DNA of 57,484 bases from Bacteroidales bacterium (lineage in GTDB: Bacteria > Bacteroidota > Bacteroidia > Bacteroidales > P3): assembly GCA_017446745.1 (NCBI GenBank), contig JAFSQF010000075.1, positions 1 to 57,484 of the forward strand, given 5' to 3'. The position numbers and the translations under genes were made by a program. Numbering within the stretch: the first letter of the stretch is position 1; each line of letters begins with the position of its first letter. The notes below the pieces were generated by a model, which was not told where the DNA came from, made no database searches, and saw only the letters and a list, made by a program, of their open reading frames with translations. This document shows positions 1 through 7,937 of this stretch, piece after piece.

Positions 1-1
1 C

Positions 2-91
2 AAGCTCACGTACCCCAACGGGGTGACGCTGACGTTGCCGCAGGGCGTCGGTGCGGCGCAGCTTGCAGAGTATGTAAGGATAAAAATCTGA
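2..91 (+). pseudogene. IS66 TnpA (OrfA) C-terminal fragment
   Basis: The window opens inside a reading frame ending at 91. Its last 29 residues (YPNGVTLTLPQGVGAAQLAEYV and a short tail) match the usual C-terminal end of the IS66-family accessory protein TnpA, where a PNG...L.LP.G segment is followed by a helix. The 5' part lies outside the window, so its state is unknown. The next frame begins 4 bp later and looks like TnpB, the normal IS66 order. Function is inferred from the motif and from this order. Confidence 0.6.
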
Positions 92-95
92 GGCC

Positions 96-269
96 ATGTC
101 AACGGTATGCCAGTTGCGTGCGGACATGCGCTATTACCTGTGCATGGAGCCGGTGGACATGAGGATGCAGTTCCAGGGGCTTCAGGGGATAATCAACAAG
201 GAGTTTGGCCAACTCCGCCTTTTGCGGAAGTGTAAAAATAATTGCAGAAAAATTTGTCCAATTCGTTGA
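96..269 (+). pseudogene. Truncated IS66 TnpB (Orf2)
   Basis: A 57-residue frame starting at ATG 96. The first 40 residues (CMEPVDMRMQFQGLQGII then NKEFGQ) match the N-terminal third of IS66 TnpB, normally about 115 residues. After roughly base 212 the similarity stops and the frame runs through low-GC sequence to a chance stop. The family's usual DPLSG...FVF.NR segment is missing. This is a remnant left by deletion or recombination, and it shows that the IS66 copy here is not autonomous. Confidence 0.6.
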
Positions 270-284
270 AATTATGTAATTTTG
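253..284 (+). promoter_or_regulatory. Bacteroidetes-type promoter for the coiled-coil gene
   Basis: TTTG at 253-256 and TAATTTTG at 277-284 are separated by 20 bp. This fits the Bacteroidetes -33/-7 consensus (TTTG, then TAnnTTTG). It lies 24 bp upstream of the ATG at 308. Confidence 0.55.
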
Positions 285-307
285 CATCGTAAAAAACAAA
301 GGGAAAC

Positions 308-1015
308 ATGACGAGACCAGACCGATACACGACAGGGAAAAAGACGCCTGAGGAGGAGGTCGCCGAACTGAGGGCGATGCTCGCCGAGAAGGATCGTCGC
401 CTTGCCGTGCAGAACCGTCAGCTCGAGCTGATGCGGGACCGGCTGCTGGTGGCGGGCCGCAAGATAGAGGCGCGAGACCGCCAGATAGAGGCAAGCAGGG
501 AGCAGATAGAGGGGATGACTGACTATTGCGCGAAAGTGGAGACGAGCCTTGAGCTGGAGCGTGTGGGCCGGTCCGAGATGGTGCGTGAGGAGGTGGAGCG
601 GATGCGTCCGGGGATAGAGGCGGCGGTGAGGGAAGGCATGCGACCGGAGATGGAGGCGCTTGACCGTCGCGAAGGCGGGCTGCGCGAGGAGATGGAGCAG
701 ATGCTGGAGCGCTTCGCGGCGCAGGAGAGTCAGGAGATGGATTTGGCGAAGGACCGGGCGCTCGACAGCGGAGAGGCGCACATACAGAGGGTCACGGAGA
801 CGGTGACGCGCATAGCCATAGCGGTGATGGACGGCGACGGAGCCGCGGCCCGCGAGTATATGGAGAAGGTCAAGGAGCAGGTGACGAAGGCCAGCGAGGC
901 GTTGAACGAGGAGCTGGGCAAGGCCCTGGACAAGGCCGAGAAGCGTGGCGACAGCAAGGCTCGGCAGTTGGCAGCGATGGTCAGTGCGCTGTATTCGCGC
1001 AAGAGTGAAGCTTGA
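308..1015 (+). CDS. GC-rich coiled-coil protein beside IS66 remnant
   Basis: A 235-residue protein made almost entirely of charged heptad-like sequence (Glu, Arg, Lys, Gln and Met rich), predicted as long coiled coils with no membrane segment or catalytic motif. I do not recognise a family. GC content is far above that of the AT-rich DNA after 1100, which suggests it arrived with the adjacent IS66 material. The ATG at 308 follows a good promoter at 253-284. Right after the stop, the next frame continues with LDETERETLVESVL, which also looks helical, so the stop may reflect a 1-nt frameshift in a longer gene ending near 1157. Confidence 0.5.
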   Translation: MTRPDRYTTGKKTPEEEVAELRAMLAEKDRRLAVQNRQLELMRDRLLVAGRKIEARDRQIEASREQIEGMTDYCAKVETSLELERVGRSEMVREEVERMRPGIEAAVREGMRPEMEALDRREGGLREEMEQMLERFAAQESQEMDLAKDRALDSGEAHIQRVTETVTRIAIAVMDGDGAAAREYMEKVKEQVTKASEALNEELGKALDKAEKRGDSKARQLAAMVSALYSRKSEA

Positions 1016-1217
1016 CGAGACGGAGCGCGAGACGCTTGTGGAGTCTGTGCTGACGTCGGTGAATCAAGAGCGAGAACCCCGACCTGACGATGAGGGCCTT
1101 GGCGCTGATACAGCACATCTTCTTATTTTCAACAATACATACAATAAAAAATATTGATATATCAACAATACATTTTATATTTTAGCCGTTATAATAGATA
1201 TTTCTATATTTTAAACA

Positions 1218-1535
1218 ATGAGCAGTATCGACAAAAGTTTATCGGGTCACGATATCATTCAGGAACTGGGAAAAAGGTTTGCTCAATACCGCAAGCGAAT
1301 GAAAATGACACAAAAACAGGTAGCCGAGCAATCGGGACTCAGCGTGTTCACCATCAGCGGGTTTGAAAACGGTTCGCAAACAGGGATTTCGCTGGCTGCG
1401 TACATCAGACTGTTACGAACTCTCGACATGGTGGAATTAATGGACCAAGCACTGCCGGAACTGCCAGAAAGCCCTCGCGAAGCATACTATAAATCATTGA
1501 AAAAAAACAGTGGAAACTACAAATACAATAATTAA
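1218..1535 (+). CDS. XRE-family HTH regulator, HipB-like
   Basis: A 105-residue protein with a Cro/C1-type helix-turn-helix at about residues 13-70 (GKRFAQYRKRMKMTQKQVAE, then SGLSVFTISGFENG). It overlaps the following hipA-like frame by 26 bp, the usual hipBA order in which HipB neutralises and co-represses the HipA kinase. Because the HipA partner is truncated, this is probably an orphan antitoxin-like repressor. Calling it HipB rests on the neighbour; the HTH itself is clear. Confidence 0.75.
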   Translation: MSSIDKSLSGHDIIQELGKRFAQYRKRMKMTQKQVAEQSGLSVFTISGFENGSQTGISLAAYIRLLRTLDMVELMDQALPELPESPREAYYKSLKKNSGNYKYNN

Positions 1536-1767
1536 GGTTGTTCTTTTCAACCATACTGTTGGATACCTTTCGTGGAACGAGAAACGCAAAAGGGCCACCT
1601 TTGAATACGAACAAAAGTTCCTTGACCTATGTATTGATATTGCCCCGCTGACAATGCCCATCAAATCCGTAAGAAGTCAAAACGGAATGCCTTGGGAAGG
1701 TATTGACGAACGATTGTACCAAGGTCTGCCAGCCGTCTTTGCCGATTCATTGCCCGACAAATGGTGA
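1510..1767 (+). pseudogene. Truncated HipA, N-terminal domain only
   Basis: 85 residues matching the N-terminal subdomain of HipA serine/threonine kinases (VLFNHTVGYLSWNEK near the start, then YQGLPAVFADSLPDKW). Full HipA is about 400-440 residues. Here a TGA follows DKW directly, where the family normally continues with GN and the kinase core. A few codons after the stop (IKIIRN) still resemble the usual GNKII continuation, then similarity ends before the next gene at 1791. No kinase motifs remain, so there is no toxin activity to expect. Confidence 0.75.
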
Positions 1768-1790
1768 ATAAAAATTATCCGTAACCACTT

Positions 1791-3071
1791 ATGTTATTCT
1801 CTGTAAAAACATTTGTTTCAGAACACGGCAAAGCCATGATGAATGCTATCATGGCTGTTTTTGCCCTCAAACAACTATATGATTTATTCCATTGTAGTAT
1901 ACAATATATTATTTATAATGACGTTTGGAACCTACATGAGTTCTATATTAATTACCAAGGTGGTTTCGTACGCCGCGGGCTTTGGGGCGAACTCCTTTTC
2001 CAATTATGCTCTTTCACTGGATGGAATCCACAGTTGATCGTTGGCGTTTTCTGTCTATTTTGTTTTTTGTTTGTAGTCATCGTTTTTGTCCACTTGTTCA
2101 AAAAAAACAATATATCATGGTGGATTTTACCTCTTTCGATATTTCTTGCTAATGATCATGTTGTCAGAAAAGATTTTTTCTTCATTGTCTCACTGTTATT
2201 GATTCTGTACATATATCGCGGTTCCTTATCCAATTGGATTAAATTACTCCTAATTAACATCATTTCTGTTTTTACTTTACTGTCTCATGAGGCTTTCTTT
2301 TTTGTTTGCATACCCATGCTCACCCTTCTGATTCTACGCGACAAAGAGAACATCCCTTGGCTGCACATGAGAATAATGGCTTGCATCCCCCCTTTTATTG
2401 CAATGGCATTCGCCTGCTTTTATCACGGCGACGTCACCATTGCTCAGTCCATTCAGTCTTCTTGGTGCAACATCATCCCCGGTTTCAGTCCGGAATTACC
2501 CTGCAACTCTCATGTCAATCCTCATGCTGGTAGTATTGGTGCTTTGGCCTGGACATCAGACTTTGCTTTCCAATATCATTTGTCATTAAATTTTTTCCAA
2601 TCTCCTTTGCACGTTCCCGGTTCTATAATTCGACCGGCCGCCATCATCCTAATCTTTTATTTTATTGTAAACTACATCCGTTTCTATTCCAAATTCAACA
2701 CTGCCTATAAGCTTAACGGCTTTGTATATATTTTTCTGTTTCAATTTCTCTCGCTGTTGCCGATGTTCACCGTGCTGAGTTGCGACACTCAACGTATATG
2801 TTTCTATTGGCTATGCTCCACATTTGCATTCTTTCTCCTTATTCCCGCCAGCAAACAGAAAGGCTTGTTCCCTTATTTTTATATATTCTCCGTCAGTAAA
2901 CTCTATAAGTCATCTTGCAGACTATTACCATCCGGCAAGTTTGCCACAACGGCTCTGATTTTTATAATGAGCGCCCCCTCCATTGGCAACGAGATCATTA
3001 ATGCATTGACCAAGACAGTTGTTGTACAGTACTATCGTATCATTATTGATGCGTTAAGCCTTATCTCATAA
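1791..3071 (+). CDS. Multi-pass membrane protein of the polysaccharide locus
   Basis: A 426-residue, very hydrophobic protein with about ten predicted membrane helices and no signal peptide. An early motif (YINYQGGFVRRGLWGELLF) after the first helix is typical of uncharacterised membrane proteins in O-antigen or capsule clusters. I see no polymerase or glycosyltransferase signature that would allow a firm assignment. It precedes the UbiA and HAD genes on the same strand and shares their low GC, so it may act on a lipid-linked sugar at the inner membrane. The start could also be the ATG pair near 1836-1839; 1791 is the longest choice. Confidence 0.6.
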   Translation: MLFSVKTFVSEHGKAMMNAIMAVFALKQLYDLFHCSIQYIIYNDVWNLHEFYINYQGGFVRRGLWGELLFQLCSFTGWNPQLIVGVFCLFCFLFVVIVFVHLFKKNNISWWILPLSIFLANDHVVRKDFFFIVSLLLILYIYRGSLSNWIKLLLINIISVFTLLSHEAFFFVCIPMLTLLILRDKENIPWLHMRIMACIPPFIAMAFACFYHGDVTIAQSIQSSWCNIIPGFSPELPCNSHVNPHAGSIGALAWTSDFAFQYHLSLNFFQSPLHVPGSIIRPAAIILIFYFIVNYIRFYSKFNTAYKLNGFVYIFLFQFLSLLPMFTVLSCDTQRICFYWLCSTFAFFLLIPASKQKGLFPYFYIFSVSKLYKSSCRLLPSGKFATTALIFIMSAPSIGNEIINALTKTVVVQYYRIIIDALSLIS

Positions 3072-3137
3072 CCATAAATATTCAATCTGATAATATGTTA
3101 CCCCCCTCCATTTATTGTCTCATCACCATCCATCTTA

Positions 3138-3995
3138 TTGCTCCGCCCTCAGCAATGGGTGAAGAATCTTTTCGTCTTTCTTCCACTTTTTTTTGGAGGC
3201 CATATTCTCGACTTGCATCTGTGGCTCGAAGCCTGCAAGGTGTTCCTCTGTTTCTGCTTTGTCTGTAGTGGCATCTACTGCCTTAATGACATCATTGACG
3301 TTGATGCGGACCGCCAACATCCTCATAAAAGAAACCGTCCAGTGGCTTCCGGACAGGTATCAGTCAAAAAGGCCATTCTGCTCATGACAGCATGTTTCGC
3401 AGTGGGTTTTATTCTTTTGTTTATAGGCTCTACCAATTGGATTTGTATCGCCGTCGTAACCTCATATGCGTTGATTCAGATAGCATACTGCACCTCCCTA
3501 AAAAATCACTCAATTGTCGACATAATATGTATTGCTCTCGGGTTTGTCGCCCGTGTAGTGGCCGGTGGGGTTTGCACCGGCATATGGGTTTCTCATTGGA
3601 TTGTAATGTTGACTTTTATGCTCACCCTGTTGCTCGCCGCTTCGAAACGTCGCTACGACATTATTCTTCACGATAGCAACGGTACACCTTCCAGAAAAAA
3701 TATCAATCAATACTCTGTCGAATATCTTAACATAATCATTGGCATCATCGCCAGTGTCACCATCGTCTGCTATGTTATGTACACGGTTTCAATCGATGTA
3801 ATGAATCGTACTGGTTCCAACTATGTTTACGTAACTGCTCTCTTTGTCATAGCAGGCATTTTCCGATACATACAAAAGACAGTGCTACAGGTGGATGAGG
3901 GCAGCGATCCGACACATGTTCTCCTTCATGACAGGTTCATACAAATCAACCTTTTATTGTGGATTATTTGTTTTGCTATCATTATTTATGTCTGA
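3138..3995 (+). CDS. UbiA-family prenyltransferase (decaprenyl-phosphate phosphoribosyltransferase-like)
   Basis: About 285 residues with roughly eight membrane helices. It begins LRPQQWVKNLFVFLPLFFGG, the hallmark start of 5-phosphoribosyl-1-diphosphate:decaprenyl-phosphate phosphoribosyltransferases. The Asp-rich site NDIIDVDADRQHPHKRNRPV matches the UbiA NDxxDxxxD motif. By family it transfers phosphoribose to polyprenyl phosphate, the first step towards lipid-linked arabinose. The start is uncertain: TTG 3138 is given, but homologues often have a few more residues and no in-frame ATG precedes it. The HAD phosphatase that follows overlaps it by 8 bp, which suggests translational coupling. 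Confidence 0.75.
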   Translation: MLRPQQWVKNLFVFLPLFFGGHILDLHLWLEACKVFLCFCFVCSGIYCLNDIIDVDADRQHPHKRNRPVASGQVSVKKAILLMTACFAVGFILLFIGSTNWICIAVVTSYALIQIAYCTSLKNHSIVDIICIALGFVARVVAGGVCTGIWVSHWIVMLTFMLTLLLAASKRRYDIILHDSNGTPSRKNINQYSVEYLNIIIGIIASVTIVCYVMYTVSIDVMNRTGSNYVYVTALFVIAGIFRYIQKTVLQVDEGSDPTHVLLHDRFIQINLLLWIICFAIIIYV

Positions 3996-4596
3996 ATTTA
4001 TGTCTGAACAGAAAACTCATATCGCGGTATTCGACTTTGATGGAACCTTGACAACAAAAGACACTTTCATCGAATTCGCCTACTTTGTACATGGCAGACT
4101 GTATACGTGGTTTACCATCTTGTTGTTTTCTCCATTGCTTTTATTGATGAAACTGCATCTGGCAAACAACTCAAAAGTTAAACAACTAATGTTCTCTTTC
4201 CTTTACAAAGGAATGGATTACCTACGATTCAAACAACTTGGCTCTGATTTCGCAAATATTATCGACTCTTTTGTCAGGAAAAGTACTTTTTACGAACTCA
4301 ACAATTTCAAACATAATGCTGTTCCAATCTATATTGTATCTGCAAGCATTGATGCTTGGGTTCGTCCTTGGTGTGTAAAGCACGGAATTGGCAATGTCAT
4401 TTGTACTGAAATAGCCATAGATAATGGTGTTGTGACGGGAAAGTTTCTAACGCCGAACTGTTTTGGTCCCGAAAAGGTCAAACGGCTATCAGCAGCAGTC
4501 GGCACATTGGAAGACCAATACGTTACAGTCTTTGGTGACAGTCGTGGCGACAAGGAATTAATGCGTATAGCCAACAAAGTGTTTTTAGTTCAATAA
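3988..4596 (+). CDS. HAD-IB family phosphatase (DPPR phosphatase candidate)
   Basis: About 202 residues. HAD motif I is FDFDGTLT near residue 15, motif II is the VSASIDAW segment, and motif IV is FGDSRGDKELM. A hydrophobic stretch between motif I and the core (TILLFSPLLLLMKLH) is common in HAD-IB proteins encoded beside UbiA-type phosphoribosyltransferases. Two start codons lie 12 bp apart (3988 and 4000) in a repeated ATGTCTGAA. The first is chosen because it overlaps the upstream stop. Likely role: removal of the 5-phosphate from polyprenyl-phosphoryl phosphoribose. The downstream epimerase genes (DprE1/DprE2 types) are not in the window. Confidence 0.7.
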   Translation: MSEFMSEQKTHIAVFDFDGTLTTKDTFIEFAYFVHGRLYTWFTILLFSPLLLLMKLHLANNSKVKQLMFSFLYKGMDYLRFKQLGSDFANIIDSFVRKSTFYELNNFKHNAVPIYIVSASIDAWVRPWCVKHGIGNVICTEIAIDNGVVTGKFLTPNCFGPEKVKRLSAAVGTLEDQYVTVFGDSRGDKELMRIANKVFLVQ

Positions 4597-4634
4597 ACAT
4601 CGGATTATCCGACTGAGTTCATTTTTCATTGACT

Positions 4635-4745
4635 ATGACTTCAAACAACAGAATCGATAATCTAGGCGTTCTACGTGTCATGGCCATGCTTTTGGTTGTT
4701 ATTGGCCAGCACTTGGCTTTTTTGCTTTCATCATTACAATATTAG
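4635..4745 (+). pseudogene. Acyltransferase-3 family N-terminal remnant
   Basis: A 36-residue frame whose first part (NNRIDNLGVLRVMAMLLVVIG) matches the start of the first membrane helix of acyltransferase-3 / OafA-type O-acetyltransferases, which normally run 330-380 residues. After GQHL the frame stops at a TAG and the rest of the gene is absent. The first Rpn gene starts 36 bp later. I read this as the stump of an O-antigen or capsule acetyltransferase lost by deletion. Confidence 0.6.
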
Positions 4746-4780
4746 TCAAATAGAATCGTTATACTCAAAACAATCATTTT

Positions 4781-5695
4781 ATGAGCGACTATATCAGATT
4801 CGACTGGGCGATGAAACGCCTGCTGCGCGACAAAGCCAACTATGTGATTCTCGAAGGCCTTCTGACCGCCTTGCTGAATCGCAAAATACACATAAAGTCC
4901 ATTCTTGAAAGTGAGGGAAACCAGGAATACAAGGAAGACAAATTCAACCGTGTGGACTTGTTGGCCGAGGACGACGCCGGCGAGCTGATGATCTTCGAGA
5001 TACAGAACGAACGCGAACTCTCCTATTTCCATCGCATGACCTACGGCGTATGCAAGGCCGTGACAGAATACATCAACATCGGTCAGGACTACGACAAGAT
5101 TCGCAAGGTGTACTCCATCAATATTGTCTATTTTGACCTGGGTCAGGGGAACGACTATGTATACCATGGCCGCACTGAGTTCCGTGGATTGCACAACCAT
5201 GATGACATATTGCGTCTGTCGGAAGGCCAACGGAAAGCATTCAAATGCGACACCCCAGCCGATATTATGCCGGAATACTACCTGCTGCGTGTTGACGAGT
5301 TCGACAAGGTGGCCGCAACGCCTCTCGACGAATGGATATCTTTCTTGAAGACCGGCGACATACCTGCCAATGCCACTGCCCCAGGACTTGCCGAGGCCAG
5401 GGAACGTATGCGGGTGGCCACCCTGTCCGATAGCGAACGACGTCAGTACTATCGCGATATGGACGCCATTATGTACCAACGCAGTGTGCTGAAAACAGGT
5501 CACTACGAGGGCAAAATGGAAGGATTGGCGGAAGGCCGCGCGGAAGGACTGGCGGAAGGATTAGTTAAAGGCCGCACGGAAGGCCGCACGGAAGAAAAGC
5601 TGAATAACGCCCGCAACCTTATTGCCAATGGCGTCCCGCTCGATGTCATAGCCAAAAGTCTCAACATTTCAATCGACGAATTAAAGAAATTGTAA
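4781..5695 (+). CDS. Rpn-family PD-(D/E)XK nuclease/putative transposase, copy 1
   Basis: A 304-residue protein of the recombination-promoting nuclease family. The N-terminal start (IRFDWAMKRLLRDKANYVIL) and the nuclease core (FNRVDLLAEDD, then ELMIFEIQNERE at about residues 58-88, giving the D...ExQ site) are typical. The C-terminal part carries a run of GxxEG units (about residues 244-270) encoded by 12-bp-like repeats, followed by a small helical domain (NARNLIANGVPLDVIAKSL). Family members in E. coli (RpnA) cut DNA and raise recombination. It lies 36 bp after an acyltransferase stump and has a close paralogue at 6233. Confidence 0.85.
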   Translation: MSDYIRFDWAMKRLLRDKANYVILEGLLTALLNRKIHIKSILESEGNQEYKEDKFNRVDLLAEDDAGELMIFEIQNERELSYFHRMTYGVCKAVTEYINIGQDYDKIRKVYSINIVYFDLGQGNDYVYHGRTEFRGLHNHDDILRLSEGQRKAFKCDTPADIMPEYYLLRVDEFDKVAATPLDEWISFLKTGDIPANATAPGLAEARERMRVATLSDSERRQYYRDMDAIMYQRSVLKTGHYEGKMEGLAEGRAEGLAEGLVKGRTEGRTEEKLNNARNLIANGVPLDVIAKSLNISIDELKKL

Positions 5696-5710
5696 TTTCA
5701 CACATGAATT

Positions 5711-6097
5711 ATGCTCTTCAATTCTGTTGAATTTCTGCTTTTCCTGCCAGCAGTCCTTGCCATTTATTGGCTGCTGAACGGAAAGCTGAAATGGCAGAAC
5801 GCCTTCGTGGTGGTGGCCTCCTATTTCTTCTACGGCTGGTGGGACTGGCGTTTTCTGATTCTCATTGCATTCACAACGCTATGCAGCTACGCCTCGGGAC
5901 GCTGGATTGGCTTGGTTTATGAGGCCACGAATAGCATGATGCTCGTCGTCGAATAGCTGAACCGCTCGCGTGAGCATGGCTTCACCATCGATGCCGTCAA
6001 AACCCGCTGGCTCCGTTGGCTCATCTACTATGCCATCTGCATGGGTATCATCCTCTTCTCGCAGCAGAGCGAGACGTTCATCTACTTCCAGTTCTGA
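5711..6097 (+). pseudogene. MBOAT O-acyltransferase remnant with internal deletion
   Basis: The frame from ATG 5711 begins MLFNSVEFLLFLPAVLAIYW and continues to YFFYGWWDWRFL, the standard start of AlgI/DltB-like MBOAT acyltransferases. It hits a TAG at 5954-5956. The same frame then reads LNRSREHGFTIDAVKTRWLR to an end in ETFIYFQF and a stop at 6097, which is the usual MBOAT C-terminus. About 120 codons remain of an expected 460-480, so most of the middle, including the catalytic His region, is gone. It sits between the two Rpn genes. Confidence 0.75.
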
Positions 6098-6232
6098 CCA
6101 TAAAACCCGTTTCCTTACGTTCTGCCGTGTTTTTTTTCGGTTTATTCCATTCATCGTCGGCAATCATTTTTACATCTTCATCGCACAATAATGCACGTTC
6201 CTTAGCGTTATCAATGTACAATATCTTAACTC

Positions 6233-7090
6233 ATGAAAGACGAACTCGTTAGATTTGACTGGGCCATCAAACGCATACTGCGCGACAAGGCTAACTTCGT
6301 AGTACTCGAAGGATTGCTTACTGTCCTTCTTGGACGCAAAATCCATATAAAAAACATTCTCGAAAGCGAAGGAAATCAACAAACCGCCAACGACAAATTC
6401 AACCGTGTCGACCTCCTTGCCGAAGACGACAGTGGCGAGCTGATGCTGTTCGAAGTGCAGAACGACCGCGAATTGGACTATTTCCATCGCATGGCCTATG
6501 GCGTCTCCAAAGCCATCACCGAATATATAAGCCTCGGAGAGAGGTATGACAAAATACGTAAGGTATACTCTATCAATATTGTATACTTCGACCTTGGACA
6601 AGGCAACGACTATGTCTACGTCGGCAGGACAGATTTCCATGGCCTCCACAACCATGATGACATCCTTAAACTTTCGGCGGGTCAGCGCAAGGCTTTTCAC
6701 TGCGACAATCCCTCCGACATCTTCCCCGAGTATTACCTGCTGCGTGTGGACGAATTCGACAAAGTTGCCACCACACATCTTGACGAATGGATGAGTTTCC
6801 TGAAGACAGGTGAGATTCCACAAACCGCAACGGCACCCGGACTTGCCGAAGCTCGCGAACGCTTGCGGATCTCTCAACTGCCGGAAGAAGAACGCAGGCA
6901 ATATCTTCACGATCTGGAAAATCTCAGATATCAACGCAGTGTCATCGAAACAGGCCGCGCTGAGGGCCGCGCCGAGGGCCGCGCCGAAGAGAAAATTAGC
7001 AACGCCAAAAAACTTATAGCCAATGGCGTTCCTCTCGACATCATTTCCAAAAGTCTCGATTTAACGCTCGATGAATTGAAGAACTTATGA
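6233..7090 (+). CDS. Rpn-family PD-(D/E)XK nuclease/putative transposase, copy 2
   Basis: A 285-residue paralogue of the protein at 4781, closely similar through the whole nuclease domain (VDLLAEDDSGELMLFEVQN retains the D...ExQ site). Its C-terminal GRAEG repeat tract is shorter (about 3 units against 6), which accounts for most of the length difference and suggests slippage or recombination in the repeat. The same final domain follows (NAKKLIANGVPLDIISKSL). It sits 135 bp after the MBOAT remnant and 19 bp before a glycosyltransferase, so it may be read with the polysaccharide genes. Confidence 0.85.
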   Translation: MKDELVRFDWAIKRILRDKANFVVLEGLLTVLLGRKIHIKNILESEGNQQTANDKFNRVDLLAEDDSGELMLFEVQNDRELDYFHRMAYGVSKAITEYISLGERYDKIRKVYSINIVYFDLGQGNDYVYVGRTDFHGLHNHDDILKLSAGQRKAFHCDNPSDIFPEYYLLRVDEFDKVATTHLDEWMSFLKTGEIPQTATAPGLAEARERLRISQLPEEERRQYLHDLENLRYQRSVIETGRAEGRAEGRAEEKISNAKKLIANGVPLDIISKSLDLTLDELKNL

Positions 7091-7109
7091 TTCAGCACTC
7101 TCTGGGCGG

Positions 7110-7913
7110 ATGAAATTATCTATTATAACTATTAATTTCAATAATTTGGAGGGATTGCGGCGCACAGCCGAAAGTATCTGCGCTCAATCTTTCACGGATT
7201 ATGAGTGGATTGTCATTGATGGAGGCAGCACAGACGGCTCCGTCCATCTTATCGAGACTTACGCCGACCGCATAGCCTATTGGTGCTCCGAATCGGACAA
7301 TGGCATTTACAATGCTATCAATAAAGGCATTGCACACGCTCATGGCGATTATCTGCAGTTCCTCAACAGTGGCGATTTCTTTTTCGACTGTGCAACTCTC
7401 AAACAGTTGTTTAGTTCCGACTTCCGCGACGCCGATATTATCTACGGCGATGCTGTCCTCCTCTATCCCGACGGCAGACGCATCGACAAGCACTACCCCG
7501 ACACCATCAGCCTCAACTATTTCATCCACGATGTCATCAACCATCAGGCATCGTTCTTCCGCCGCCAAGTCTTCGATGGCCATCCTTACAACGAACACTT
7601 TTTGATAGCCGCCGACTGGGCCTATTGTATCGAGGCTGTATGCCGTGGCTTGCGCTTCAAACATATACCGCAAACTATTGTTTATTACGATAATGGAGGC
7701 ATCAGCGCACAATGGACCGAGCGTCAGATCCGTGAACGTGAAGATATTCTCAACACCTATATCCCTCCTCACCTGAAACCCGATATGGCGGCGATCGACG
7801 ACCTCCGTAGCCTGAGGCTCCGCCGCTCAACGTCGAAGCTCCTGAATCTCTGCCTATGTATGTGCCGTAGATGGGATAACCTTATGAAACGAATAGAAGA
7901 AAGGAAAAAATGA
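7110..7913 (+). CDS. Family 2 glycosyltransferase
   Basis: A 267-residue cytosolic GT-A enzyme. The N-terminus (MKLSIITINFNNLEGLRRTA) and DGGSTDGS are the nucleotide-binding signatures. CSESDNGIYNAINKG and FLNSGDFFF provide the DxD-like region, and a later HQASFFRR segment is typical of WcaA-like enzymes. It transfers a sugar from a nucleotide donor during O-antigen or capsule assembly; donor and acceptor cannot be read from sequence. Its stop lies 24 bp before the exporter permease gene, so the two are probably co-transcribed. Confidence 0.85.
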   Translation: MKLSIITINFNNLEGLRRTAESICAQSFTDYEWIVIDGGSTDGSVHLIETYADRIAYWCSESDNGIYNAINKGIAHAHGDYLQFLNSGDFFFDCATLKQLFSSDFRDADIIYGDAVLLYPDGRRIDKHYPDTISLNYFIHDVINHQASFFRRQVFDGHPYNEHFLIAADWAYCIEAVCRGLRFKHIPQTIVYYDNGGISAQWTERQIREREDILNTYIPPHLKPDMAAIDDLRSLRLRRSTSKLLNLCLCMCRRWDNLMKRIEERKK

Positions 7914-7937
7914 TTAACACAATAAATCTCATCAACT

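Noticed and set aside
1218-1767. Functional HipBA toxin-antitoxin pair
   Set aside because: HipA ends after its N-terminal subdomain; no kinase motifs remain.
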